From: Apoda limacodes
Lineage: Eukaryota > Arthropoda > Insecta > Lepidoptera > Limacodidae
NCBI GenBank assembly: GCA_946406115.1
Contig: OX291557.1
Location: 6,914,501 to 6,978,500, forward strand
Direction of reading: 5' to 3'
Length of the DNA stretch: 64,000 bases
Shown here: positions 10,101 through 21,882 of the stretch, piece after piece
Layout of the letters: every line of letters starts with the position of its first letter
Position numbering within the stretch: the first letter of the stretch is position 1
Program-made: the position numbers and the translations under genes
Notes under the pieces: model-generated
Seen by the model: only the letters and a program-made list of their open reading frames with translations
Database searches by the model: none
What the model was told of the DNA's origin: nothing

Positions 10101-11887
10101 TCCATTGTACTAACATACATAAATGTACTAAGCTCGATTACTATTTCTATTATAACTCGATAATGTTCCTAAATCCGCCCTTTTTTTTATCTACTTAACT
10201 TCTCAAACTAGCTGATCTAATTTACAGTGCGAAAACTATTTTGACCCGGTATATGGTCGCTAGTGTCCTGTATGTGTACACCATTTTTATATGGCGACTG
10301 TTGTTTTGATTTTTGACCATCGGGTCAGAAAAATTTGTTACACTGTTAAAAACGTATAAAAAGAAATATATTAAACCCCTTTCGTGCTCACTTCTTAAAT
10401 GACATATTCACTTACAATAAAGAAAAGAAAACTAGTGGCCAGTCTTTTTGCTCGTATTAGGTAAACGCATCGGTTTCTTTTTGCGACCGCCCAACAGTTG
10501 CAACGTGGTTGCAACATAGTTGCTAATTCCTTACAACTGTTCGGAAGAAATAATCAGACGCCGCCGTTTTATTCTACTATTTGTTGGACCATTTTAGACG
10601 TGTATAATCACACGCATTTGTATTCCGAGTAAAGTTAAATGTTGGTATTATCGTGAACCGCTTTTTTCACTTATTTATAAGTCGTTCCGAGTAGCGTAAG
10701 CCGTAAATTATTCTTAAACTAGTTGTAGCCTGTGGCGTTGCGCGTGGAATACGCGAATAGATTTGTGCTTTGCTTCTCAATTACTCGGTGATTGTAGAAA
10801 CGTCACGCGTTCTGCTATATATTTCATTACCTCCAGCTTAGCTGTAGAAAGGTTTTCTGGAGTGCAAGCACCTACTAGGAATGGGCTTCACTTTAGTCAT
10901 TCACTAAGAGCATAAAATAGGAGATGCAAATATGTAAGTTTTTATGAAAATCTGTAATTATTTATAAGTAGTCTAATTTACGAAAATTTGATTTTCGAAC
11001 TTTTGGATGGAAAATTAAAAAAACGCGTTCCCATGGTTTTGGAAATTGAAGAAGAAGATTGAGTCCGTAAATTAGGGGATAAGAGTTTAAATGGGACTTC
11101 TACCATCAGTGAGGTACTTAGGTTAGGTAATTAGCTGACGCTGACGGGAAGATCATAGCAGGACCCAGATGCGAAACATTTTGGAATACAAACAAGCTGA
11201 CAATCGAAAATTAGTAAAAAAATTAATGTATGTCTTAATCCATGCTATTGTTTTCTTCTTCTGCTAAATCAAAACAACATAAAGATATTTATTATTTGTC
11301 CCTTTACTTTAACGTAACTTTACCTTTTAAACTCTAACTCAAGTGTTTTTTAATCTGACTGCCAAAATGAGTAATGTTTTTGGAGTGAAATGAATGTATG
11401 TAATTTTGTCCAAATCTTTGGTGTGTTGAATTTTCGTAAATTATGTGTTATTTGACTTGGCTTGATCACAGAGGTGCCATTGTCTACATAACTTTAGCAT
11501 AAAAGCGGCCATAAACTGCCAAAACTTGATAAATATACCGAAAAACTCAAAATATAAAATGCATCGAGTTGATAAGTATTAATAATTTTTAGTCAGCTAA
11601 ATCAAATTAAAGTGCTTTACGAAAGAGATATAAAATATTAAGTAATTGTAAGTAGTATATTCATAATACTACCAACATCTTCAACGTCTAGATATTAAAA
11701 ATTTACTGAGACTAAAACATATATAAGGTTCAGCAAGTAAATACAAATACCTCGTCATGTAGGAACCCGAATGGTAATGTTACATAGTAGGAAAGTACTT
11801 AGAGCACACACCCGTCAGTGATTTGTGCTGACTTTCTCTATTTAAATTCTTTTCTTTTTTTTTCTAAGCTACCATGGACTTCGACTT
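10101..11887. other. No gene seen (1.8 kb)
   Basis: AT-rich, apparently single-copy DNA. A slightly GC-richer part at 10440-10560 contains CAACAGTTGCAACGTGGTTG and related TTGCAAC words. I cannot assign any function. Confidence 0.4.
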
Positions 11888-12126
11888 CTGTAATCTGTCT
11901 TATGGACTGCCCAATAGCCTTACAAAATTGGAGACAGTTTTGAAAGAGACAAAGCGAACCTGTGGTATCTTTTCCCTTTTTTAGTCCATAATAGGAAGCA
12001 AAAGTGCCCAATAAATTTTAGTTTTAATCGGTAGTAAGTTTTTTTTCTACAAAGTGAGGCAATTGCAGAGAACATCTTTCTACTAACTTCCTTGGTTTGT
12101 AGAGTCCAGGAAAGCGTACTATCCAT

Positions 12127-12955
12127 AAAAATCGGCCAAGTGCAAGTTGGACTCGCGCACGAAGAGTTCCGTACCATTATCTATAAAAATGGCAAAAAAA
12201 TCACGTTTGTTTTATGGGAGCCCCCTTAAGGCGCATATAGCAGCTAACTAGCGCCGCCATTAGATATCCTCAATTTTCTCTTCGTAGAGAATGAATTTCT
12301 TAAATCCAAATATTGCAAATATAAAGCTAGTCATAAGCTATTTTTAGAAGGTTTTGTATAGTTTCTAAATAATATCTGTATAAAAAGAAACTATATAAAA
12401 CCAGAAGGTTTATTTTTAGAAAAAAATAGCTTATGACTAGCTTTATATTTGTGACATTTGGATTTTAGAAATTCGGTTTCTACGAAGAGAAAATTGAGGA
12501 TATCTAATGGCGGCGCTAGTGGGGTGTAAGAGGGCCCTTAAATATTTGTTTTATTTTAATTTAATTATTGATTTTTAAAGTGACTATATAACTAAATATT
12601 CTGTGCATATTTTAACCCCTCGCACGCGCAAGGTCCCATTACGGGGTTTAGGCCTATGAAGCACCTCATTAACGAAATAACCGGACGCGCGAAACGTCTA
12701 CTTGTTGCCGATATCAATATCGAGCATAATCGAGCAAAAAAATTACCATTGTTGTATGGGAGCCCCCTTAAATATTTATTTTTTATTATTTGTTGTTATA
12801 GCAGCAACAGAAATATATCTTTTGTGAAATTTCAACTGTCTAACTCTCACGGTTCATGAGATACAGCCTGGTGACAGACGGACGGTCGGACGGACGGACA
12901 GCGGAGCCTTAGTAATAGGGTTCCTAATTACCCTTCGGGTACGGAACCCTAAAAA
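12127..12955 (+). mobile_element. Rep-1 element(s) inserted in LINE-B
   Basis: It begins CGGCCAAGTGCAAGTTGGAC and GAAGAGTTCCGTACC, and ends GACGGACGGACAGCGGAGCC, then GGGTACGGAACCCTAAAAA. The outer GTTCCGTACC and GGTACGGAACC are inverted. The phrase TATGGGAGCCCCCTTAA occurs twice (about 12213 and 12755), so either two copies are joined or an internal part was duplicated. The insertion splits the LINE-B codons between NLG and MDST. The 67-codon frame 12656-12859 is incidental. Confidence 0.75.
12230..12537. mobile_element. MITE-1: 308-bp palindromic element in a TTAA site
   Basis: TTAA flanks both ends (12226-12229 and 12538-12541). Long inverted arms start with ACTAGCGCCGCCATTAGATA on each side and extend about 90 bp or more towards the centre (12252-12345 and 12425-12525). 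The outermost 15-20 bp of the two ends do not match well. A TTAA target is typical of piggyBac-type transposases; that link is inference. A single diverged arm lies at 52808-52918. Confidence 0.75.
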
Positions 12956-14868
12956 TGCCGAGGTTCTTAACAGTATTGCTGCAGGATATTCCTATTTTGT
13001 CAAAGTAAATTGGTGATAAAGTGTCGTAGTTAATTTTTGTAAGTTGTTTGCGTTTTGAGAGAGTAAACTTTAAGGCCAAAAGATTTAGTCTACTTAAGTA
13101 TTAAGGAGAGATCAAAAATAACATTTTTAATAGCATGGTGGATGTCACTTATTGTTGTGTGGCTATAAATTTGCAAGTTATCTATCTGCATATAAGTGGT
13201 ACTGCGAAAAGAAATAAGGCGACTGATAAAATTGATAAAAATAGCGAAAAGAATGACAAACCACCTCCTTGCCAGCAGATGCAAAGCACCAACTCGAGAA
13301 AGTATCTTCAATTTTGATGCGTTGCCGGCGACCACGCAGGTAACTACGAAACCAACCAATTACCGTTAGAGATATCTTAAAAATACATAATATGGCCAAT
13401 AGAACATCAAAATGAAAATTATTAAATGTGTGCCTAAAATCTAATAATCTAAGCAGTGTAACATTTTTATTGTCCATAATGGCATCAGTTTTTTTTACAA
13501 GAGCCGTAGTCGTACTATGGACCAGGAAATTGCTAAGTTGGGAATGAAATGAATAAATCTGAAAACCGAAAAGGTAGTAGGATTAGCTTTTTTAGTTAAT
13601 GGAATTAATTGAGCATCTATTCACAGTGTGGAAAAAACCAGTGGAAATAGAAGTGTTGAGGATTTTGGTTATTACAGCAACAAGAACATCAAGAAGTGGA
13701 AGGATCATATTACGACTAACGCTATCTGTGCCAGCCGCATTAAATGTGATGGATATTATGTTCACCTTAGCATCACAATCGGTAAATTGTGTGGAATTAA
13801 AAGTTGAGATGTCAGGTGTACATGGTTGTGAAAGATTTTCATGTATCATTTTTTAAACAGCCATTAAAAGTGACCGTAGAAGCAAATTGTTCGTTAAACG
13901 AATTGAGATCAAAGCCGTGGGGAGAATTGCGAGACTAACCAACTCTCAAATTTTCGAAACTTTCGCTGAATCAACATTTTCTACAGATTTGTGGATTTGT
14001 CTTCGCTGCGCATCTCTGCTGCAGCGGTTACGTTGAGGTTAATAATTTTCAAGATTCAAGGAAGATGGATTCCTATTATATTTATTTTTAGCATTATTTC
14101 TTTGTTCCATTAAAGATTTTATTTCCTGAGTTATCCAAGGCGCAGGAAGATGCTTCACTTTAATGGCAGGGATCGGTGCATGAGTGTTATATAATTGAGT
14201 AAGTAGCAAATTAAACAGATTTACTTGCTCAGCCACAGTACTAAAATTCTCAATTATGGACCTATCAGTTTTTAACGCATCTGCAAGAAGGCTTTCTTTG
14301 TCCGTTCCACTGAAAATTCTCTGATGACGAATTTTCGGTTTTGCTTTAGGAGGTTGAATTTTTAGCTGTATACTGACCATGCTTAGCAACACGTTCAGAA
14401 GAGGATATATTGAACAAATCAAGGAAGGAAGGACAACAATTGAGAAAAAAATTAGAAGTACCAAAAGTGAGAATTTCTATGTTAGCGGAATCCACTATAG
14501 ATTGCAGACTTTTAGAGCGAGTGTAATTTTTAAAAAGGCAATTGTTAAAATCGCCCGTAATTATATTGTGACAGTAGAGTGGGATGTGCTGTTCTAAAAC
14601 TTTCGCAAAAGTATGAAAATAGTTAACGTTAGAAGAAGGACTGTAAAATAAGCCCAGGAGGACCTTCGTGTGAGCTAATTAGATTCAATAAAAAGGTAGG
14701 TAGGTAGGTCTGTGGCGTTAGACTGAAGATTTTATTATAGTAGTGGATGGGATGGGATGTGCGACCGAAAATAAGCGGCAACGCCACCACCTCCTCTAAG
14801 TTTTGCTTCGTCTCTGTCACACTTTTTTGAGCAGTTTTTTTCACATCTGGCTAGGAAATGTCCAGATT

Positions 14869-15850
14869 TCTATGTGTATGTACAGTCAGCGTCAGAGAAA
14901 AGTATCTCCCTAGTTTTAAAACTATAACCAATGCAGACAACTTGAAGTTTAATACTCTGCCAGCGAACAGCCACAAACAACATAAAAAGTCAAAAAAGTC
15001 CAACAAACAAACAAAAACAGCTTACTGTTCACTGCCAAATAAAGCTAATCTAAAAATGTCTCGTTTCCATCATCTCTGGTGTAGGCTGTGCGTTGATTTT
15101 TAGTCAGATTGTCTGTCCTTTCAATTAATTTAGATTTGAAAAAGCTATAGATCTTATCTGGTTTAAATTAACGATCAAATAACTTTTTAGTCGTAGAATA
15201 ACAACATAAATTTTTCATTTGAATCTTATCTGTTATATATTGCGTCAATCACTAAATATCGTTGAAAATAAATCTAGCGACTAACAAATACCCGTTATTT
15301 TTCCTGCAAGATTATACTGCTTAATGATGTTGATGAAACCTTTCCTATGTTTGTGCGCTAAAAAGAAAATAAAGCTACTGCTAATGTATGCCAAATATCA
15401 GGCTAAATTATATTAGTTTAAACAATCTGTGGCCAAACGTTTGGCATAGAGACAGAACACACCGGAACCTATTCGTGAGAAAGGTCCGCGTTGTCTCTGC
15501 GTGGAAGGTTTACATACCGTGTTGGCAGAGTCCATAAGTCATGGGGCTTGCCTCAACATAGTGGTTTAGCGATTAGTCTGAATATTTAATTATTATCTTG
15601 TAGATGATATTGGTAAAAATATTTTGATGCATATTCAATACTTAATTCACTTCATACTTTTGCAAGACACAGTAGAGTTTCTGGACAGTGTACCTGTTAG
15701 GTGCATAGACACAGAGGAAGAAATATATATTTTGTTTGTGTAGGTTTTATTATTTAAAACAATCTTCAGCATAAATAGTAAGAGCCTGCGCCTTGTGAAA
15801 CAATAACCTTTACCCGTTTTTCACATTTTTTCATTCCACATTTTTCTTTT
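14869..15850. other. No gene seen
   Basis: AT-rich DNA. The 81-codon frame at 14858-15103 is lysine/asparagine-rich and carries no motif. The segment 15420-15550 has higher GC but is unassigned. Confidence 0.4.
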
Positions 15851-15980
15851 GAGTACTCCAAATGCTTTTTTGGATGCCAGCTTCACCTTGTCTTCCACAT
15901 GATCTCGGAACTGAACATCGCTGTAGATCCATCAATGGACAACACTAAGGATCCCAATGCTGTTGGAGATGGTAAGGGGT
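15851..15980 (-). mobile_element. LINE-A fragment (RT C-terminal part)
   Basis: On the minus strand this covers the same part as 1960-2080 of copy 1: TTTTTTGGATGCCAGCTTCA corresponds to the KLASKKLG codons, and GGATCCCAATGCTGTTGGAG to the upstream SISNSIGIL codons. It is short and decayed. Confidence 0.8.
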
Positions 15981-16483
15981 GGGTTTCTCAAACCGAGTCT
16001 TGAGAACAGTTCCCGTTGACTTTACCTGGACAGTATACATATAATATAGTGTTGGCACAGTATACAGTATATCTAAGCATTTCTCAAAGTATGAAAATGA
16101 AGCGAATTAATTCCATTATCATCTGTATTGTTTTAATAAACCAAATTGTTTTTGATAAAAATTGCAATAGAATATAAAAAAATGGCATTGGTTTTGTTAT
16201 TCATTTTATTTATTGTTTTTTTATTATTATTTATTACTTTATTAATTGTGAAAGTTATCGAGACTAAAATATATGTTTTTGTGCCGAATACAATATTCCG
16301 ATCATGTTCTGTTATCATAAAGTCAAACTACGCACGAGGACCACGGGCAAAGAATGTTTCATTATAAATTATTTCTTACAAATTTTATATAATTACCTTT
16401 TACATATTGCCATTTTCGTTACTGTATGTTGTCCTAGTTCTTTACTAAATGCTCATGACCCAGTTAAATGATATGCGAAGTTA
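15981..16483. other. No gene seen
   Basis: AT-rich. The strongly hydrophobic 73-codon frame at 16146-16367 (runs of L, F, I) is a by-product of T-rich DNA and is mirrored by a frame on the other strand. Confidence 0.4.
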
Positions 16484-16745
16484 AGCTATGTCGAACGTGA
16501 TCAGTCATTGGATGGGTGACGGCCTAGTGAAGTGACACATTTTTGTGAGCTCCTCAGTACTTTGGAGGGCACGTTAAGCCGTCGGTCCTGGCTCATACGA
16601 TAGACCAAGTCAGAGGCTAAAAATTTGTGACAGTGAAATGGCTACTGGTTCTACAATGTCCGCCAAACCGCACTGTTCAAGCGTGGTGGATCTTCCTCCA
16701 AGGAGAGACCTGTGCCCCTGCGGTATAAACTACACTAAAATACAT
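16484..16745 (+). mobile_element. 5S rRNA-headed repeat with LINE-like tail
   Basis: The head GAAGTTAAGC and GGATGGGTGACGGCC (16490-16527) corresponds to the 3' half of 5S rRNA. It is followed by GAGCTCCTCAGTACTTTGGA and GGGCACGTTAAGCCGTCGGT. The rest ends with GGAGAGACCTGTGCCCCTGC, a tail type common in lepidopteran LINEs and SINEs. A SINE3-type (5S-derived) element is the best fit. Confidence 0.65.
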
Positions 16746-17764
16746 CATCTTACTTAAAATAGCTTGACTATTGCACCTATCCATCATTTTATTGTTATTT
16801 ACACAACTCTATGTTATGATAAGAATGCATACAATTCCAGTACACAATTGTTCCCTTTGTACGAGTACCTATACTATGAAATTCATTCAAAAACTGAATA
16901 AAATATTACAGTTCCAAGTTTAGGAATCGTTAATCCCATTCCGCTGTATCTTATCCCGGACACTATACATATCCGAGTATGTTTGTATATCGCGTTGACA
17001 GCTCGTCTGTTGGCTGTTGACACGCAAGGTCATCGCCCTCTCTTCCGGTTCTGACCACAAACATTCTTGGCAAATATTGGAAGAGTCGACAATACTAGCT
17101 CTGTGCCAGAGAAATGACTAAGAGCATGGGGGGTCTGCGTATAAGTATACACCCCCAGGCTGTACAACAATTCTCACAGGTATACAGACATTTGACGCTT
17201 AACCATCAAGACATCCTGGCTCATATGAACCAAAAAAATGTGCATGTGAGGTCAGTAACTAATTCAAAACTGTAAATACAGTAACAAATACATTTATTCA
17301 TCATAATTCATAACATAGTAGCTTTGACAAGTGCTAAGCACCGAGTTTCTTTTACAAGACACGTAGCACTAAACAAATCGTACACAAATATCCCTAAGCT
17401 TTCGTACACGTGTGAGCACAATAAGGGTCAATAATTAACATTCACTTTTCGTAAAGACATCTGCGTGGGTTTCAACTTATAAGTGACTGTAATAGATTGA
17501 TATGACCGTTAAACCTTATTCAATAATTTTATTATGACGGTTAAAGATGAATCCATGATAAAAAGAAGCTTTTAGAATTATTTTTTTTAGGTTTTTGTAG
17601 ATCGATGTACTTAGTAATTTGCACATCGATGATTATGTATATATTAACTGTAAAAAAGCCACTACTGCAATAAGCAATTTTCACATTTTTTGTTTTTAAA
17701 TGGAGTTAGGATTTTACGTACCAAGTTAATTCCAATGTGTAGTGAATACTCAAATATAAGTAGG
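16746..17764. other. No gene seen
   Basis: Mixed AT-rich DNA with a GC-richer part at 16960-17180 that I cannot assign. Confidence 0.4.
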
Positions 17765-17972
17765 TAACTACGAGCCCAGTCGGACTCGCGCATGAATATC
17801 TATACCATTATCTATGTTATACTGGCAAAAGAAAAACATCTTCTGTGAAAATTTCAACTGTCTATCTATCATGGTTCATGAGATACAGCCTGGTGACAGA
17901 CGGACGGACGGACAGCGGAGTCTTAGTAATAGGGTCACGTTTTTTACCCTTTAGGTACGGAACCCCAAAAAT
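17765..17972 (+). mobile_element. Rep-1, short copy
   Basis: The start CAGTCGGACTCGCGCATGAA and the end ACGGACGGACAGCGGAGTC, then GGTACGGAACCCCAAAAA, match the ends of Rep-1 at 12127-12955. The middle is largely deleted. Confidence 0.8.
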
Positions 17973-18289
17973 TGTGATATACCTGTTTGACATGACATCT
18001 GTTTGACATGACATTGACAAAATTCGTACAAGAATGCTCCAAGCAATAACTATAGCATACCTACAACAAATTAAAGGTTTTAAGTAATAAAGGTATCTAT
18101 GCAAGTAATTTAACCGTAACCTTATAGCGGCTTAGCCAATAAAAGTAAATCACACTGATAAAAAAGTTTATATCAAGCATGCAGAGCATGCTCTATAATA
18201 TTAATTCACTGATATACGTAGAAAGGTTACATGCTTATAGTAATGGTACGATAACATGAAGTTATGAAGTCTCTTGACTTAGCCGACAA
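17973..18289. other. No gene seen
   Basis: AT-rich sequence upstream of the tandem array. The phrase TGTTTGACATGACAT is repeated at about 17983 and 18001. Confidence 0.4.
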
Positions 18290-18620
18290 AGTATTTGTAT
18301 CACTAGTAGGTGTCTCACGGTGTTGTTCGAAGTATTTGTATCACTAGTAGGTGTCTCACGGTGTTGTTCGAAGTATTTGTATCACTAGTAGGTGTCTCAC
18401 GGTGTTGTTCGAAGTATTTGTATCACTAGTAGGTGTCTCACGGTGTTGTTCGAAGTATTTGTATCACTAGTAGGTGTCTCACGGTGTTGTTCGAAGTATT
18501 TGTATCACTAGTAGGTGTCTCACGGTGTTGTTCGAAGTATTTGTATCACTAGTAGGTGTCTCACGGTGTTGTTCGAAGTATTTGTATCACTAGTAGGTGT
18601 CTCACGGTGTTGTTCGAAGT
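18290..18620. repeat. Perfect tandem array, 41 bp x 8
   Basis: Eight identical copies of a 41-bp unit start at 18290, 18331, 18372, 18413, 18454, 18495, 18536 and 18577, followed by three bases of a ninth. The unit contains the palindromes TTCGAA (across the junction) and ACTAGT. No base differs between copies as far as I can read. A period of 41 is not a multiple of three, so it is not a coding repeat. Identity in a neighbourhood of decayed elements suggests recent expansion. Confidence 0.97.
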
Positions 18621-20529
18621 GCCTTTTTACTTTTTAATTTTTCACTAAATAATTTTATTTTTCACTTGCTGACGAACGTTGTTTCGCTATAGTCCCTGTC
18701 CCATATACACATAATAGATAGCCGATGTTCGACTGGAATAATGTACCTTTTATATTTCAAGAGTGTTTAGTTCCGGCAATTATTCTGCACATATAAACAA
18801 TCTTACAATATATATGTATATCTGTGTAGCTATAGATTATTAAAAACTTTGTGTTTATCTAGAGCTTAGATAAAAATCACTTTTTCCACATCTAGATGAT
18901 TAGGATTCTGAGCACAGCCTCTTTGAGTTGATTTTCCGACAACGTTTAATCGTGGGCCTATTTAATGGAGACGAAAAAACTTTAAATGTTTTTTTTTAAA
19001 AACCTTGAAATACCTCTACTACCTCTCTAACCTCTATTACTGCTTTAGCTGTTTTTTTTTCCGTTATGGCAATGCATTTGTGCTTCGGCAAAGAATTGGT
19101 CAGATGTTGCAGGCGCAGCCATTCGAACGGCTGGATTTTTAGTCAATGCAGCATTGCCATGTTTGTCGGACCTCATCTTAGTGGTTGTCACCTCTTTTTT
19201 TTTTTTCAATACCGAAGATCAAGCCATTTTTTGAAAGAAAATGAAGCAACTTCTAAAACGTTATTCAATGTGTCTTAGGTTCGAAAGTGATATTATACCA
19301 AAAAAAAAATATTAAGTGTTAAGTAAAAAAGATTTGGGTACAGTACATTATAAATGAAATAATAATTAAGGATTCAAATAGTTCGCAAAAAAATTACGAA
19401 ACGTACCTATACGCCAGATCTTTTATAATACGTAAACTGATTAAATTAAAGAAACATAACTTAAAGGCAAGATGTATGCATAGACACATACAAAGTAATA
19501 ATGAATGATGGTTAATAATATAACATTGATAGGGCAACATTTACCATCGCAGTAACGACGCAAGACAAATCATCTTAAATTAATAATTTTCAATTACAGC
19601 CTATAATCCATTCTTCTATGCATCTTAAGCGTTAACTATTAATCAATAGATCTGCCTTTTCTTTATAAGGGTATACGGGAGCATATATTTCCATTTTAAT
19701 CAAAGTTTAAATGTGTGAAATCAATTTTAAACCGCGACTTGTGAAATCGATTTGTTTAGCAAAAATATTAGCATACATATTTTCCATAACAAATTAAATA
19801 GAATGTTTGAAAGGTAACGAGGGTTTAATAAAATAGAATTCAATTTTATGGTATTTGAAACTTGAAACATTAACACAGTTTTGTAGCTTCAATATTTTTT
19901 TTAAAAAAACCTATCTCTAAGTTAAAGATCATCTATGATTATTTTATTTTTTGGCTCTCTAGATCTCAGCACAATATTACGCCATGAGGCTGATATATAC
20001 TGTAGCAGGGATGTTATGGATATGAAATTTTAGATCTGGGTATGGATACGGATATAATATTATACTGGTTTCAGATACTGTTAAGGATATAAAATACAGT
20101 TTCGGTAACGGATATTAGATATTTAAGAAATTGTAAAAAAAAATACAAATACGCATATAAATGATTTGAATTTATTTCTAGGTTAGCATTTGGTTTCACA
20201 ATCAGTCATATAAATAATTATTGTAGCTTTTAATTTTTAAGTGTTATCAAGTTATTTAAATATTCAAAAACAAATATTACATTACCAAAAATTACATTTG
20301 TAATTTCTTATTCAAATTAACCAAAAAAAATATTTTTTTTGCAATCTAACCTTGTAGAACATTTCTGAATTATACATAGTCCCGATTGATTTAGTCTTTC
20401 TATTTAAATTTGTTTTAAATTCATGTTGAGTAACTAGAGAGAGATTAAAGTAATTAGTATTTTTTTACATTTTCCAAAAATAATTCTTCGATTTCTAACG
20501 CTGATCTGACACACAATTGACTTATTTAT
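18621..20529. other. No gene seen (1.9 kb)
   Basis: AT-rich. The part 20016-20125 has many GGATAT-type words (GGATACGGATATAATA), a pattern seen in subterminal parts of some DNA transposons. No inverted ends were found. T-runs lie at 19195-19207. Confidence 0.4.
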
Positions 20530-20530
20530 T

Positions 20531-20674
20531 CTCATCAAGATCTTTATTTCGGATGACAGCTGTCAAACTAGAAACAACTTTATCTCCGGAACTTTTGATC
20601 GTAGACTAGTAATTTCTTTACAATAGTGATAGATCTCATCAAGATCTTTATTTCGGATGACAGCTGTCAAACTA
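20531..20674. repeat. Two identical 40-bp direct repeats, 104 bp apart
   Basis: The block from CTCATCAAGATCTTTATTTC to ACAGCTGTCAAACTA occurs at 20531-20570 and 20635-20674 with no difference seen. The 64 bp between them are unrelated. It may be a partial tandem duplication. Confidence 0.9.
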
Positions 20675-21882
20675 CATCCAATACATTCATTAACTTAAGT
20701 TCCATATGAAGGACAAACGTATTATGAAAACATATCCTTACCTATAGTAAGACTTCGGTAGACTTTGGAAGAGGTAGATAAGGCACTGCAACAGGAGTTA
20801 AGCTGTAGCGTAACCAGAGAATACTCATAGATGGATATCTGCTTTAAGAAGTAGAAGAAGTCTTGAAGAATATTCACTTCAATTTCTCAATGAGTTGGAA
20901 AAACCGGTAAGATTGTTGGTGTCACATAATCTAACTTTATTATTAGTTCATGATAAGAATAATATAATCATATTAATACAAAATATAAAACAAACTTAAA
21001 GTATTCGGTCTTTTGTATGTCGTCCTGTTAGTACGACGTAGTGTCGCACACTTCTTGCGGTACGTTATATTCGAATTTTACTGTACTAAGTTTTTCTGCT
21101 CGATTATTACCATTAATTGTCTCCTGACATCTGAATAGTCAGAACTAAGCTTAACTAATTCATTTTTTCTTAAAAACAATTTTAATTTTATAAGGCACTT
21201 AAGCTATTGAGAGCCAGTCATTTATGATGCAATCTTAGGGTATGCACAGATATTTTATTCTAATTAAAATCTTAGTTGATCTTAGCTCCATTAGTTGATA
21301 TCATCAAAGGACAACTTTTAGATGGTCACCGCACTCCGTTGTATCTATTAAACTAGTAGCACTATTAGAATACACACATAGGCTGCTAACTAACTAAACC
21401 TAGGTAACAGTTTATAAAAGCATACCTATAGTGGGGTGGCCAAAAATCATGAATTTCTGTAAAGAAAAAGTTCACAAGAAACAAGAAGGACGACTTAATT
21501 TATTTGAAAGATGCTCATGCTGCAAATGTATCTTTGTAACTGTGCAAAACATATTTTAGGTTTTTTGAGAAATCTAGAAAATTCGTCGTAAATGAAACAG
21601 GAAAGCCAATTCAGAACCGAATGCTTAATTATTGTGTGTATTAAGAAAAGATAATATGTATATTCTTCATCTAGAACGAGTTTTGAAGTATACCACATCA
21701 CCAGCAAAACAGGGGGCTTGGCACCACACCTTCAGTTTCTAAAGCGACTCTTGTTCCTTCAAGTATAATAAAATCACACGCATCACAAGTATCACATTGT
21801 TTTAGTAGATAATTCAGAAAAATAACCGCATTACAAACACTTGATATGAAAGACAATTAACTTCTTAAAAATAGAATGTAGA
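20675..21882. other. No gene seen (1.2 kb)
   Basis: AT-rich DNA without a recognised element. The 70-codon minus frame at 21495-21707 has no motif. Confidence 0.4.

Larger units (their letters stand above)
11986..14805 (-). pseudogene. LINE-B endonuclease/reverse transcriptase relic, interrupted by Rep-1
   Basis: Minus strand. From 14805 downward: endonuclease pieces (KLRGGG; a YCHNIITGDFNN-like stretch with the GDFN catalytic motif at about 14555), the linker ending PAPWITQEIKSLMEQRNNAK (14464-14039), the RT N-terminal part NAAGTDSVSRNMILPLLD (13849-13592), the catalytic-palm part with GWFRSYLRGRRQRIKI (13477-13178), then a frame-shifted YAD(D)LQIYSH and TVKNLG up to 12956. Rep-1 occupies 12955-12127. 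The protein resumes with MDSTLSWTLQTKEVSRKMF (about 12128-11990). Several frameshifts and stops are present, and both ends of the element are missing. It is a different family from LINE-A, and its clade is not determined. Confidence 0.88.
11888..14868 (+). mobile_element. Rep-4, copy split by LINE-B
   Basis: The left half, 11888-11969, matches 7108-7189. The right half, 14806-14868, matches 7220-7280. About 30 bp of the intact copy are missing at the junction. The 2.8 kb between the halves is LINE-B with its own insertions. This reads as an old Rep-4 element broken by a later LINE. Confidence 0.65.

Noticed and set aside
16133..16367. Overlapping hydrophobic frames on both strands
   Set aside because: Leu/Ile/Phe- and Asn/Lys-rich products of an AT-rich stretch with mirrored composition, so not a membrane protein gene.
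18290..18620. CRISPR-like regular repeats
   Set aside because: The 41-bp units are directly adjacent with no unique spacers, and the window is eukaryotic. It is a tandem array.
19985..20130. GATAT/GGATAC-rich stretch as a transposon
   Set aside because: The word pattern is suggestive, but no ends, target duplication or second copy with the same order could be fixed; the stretch at 33880-34115 is only similar in composition.
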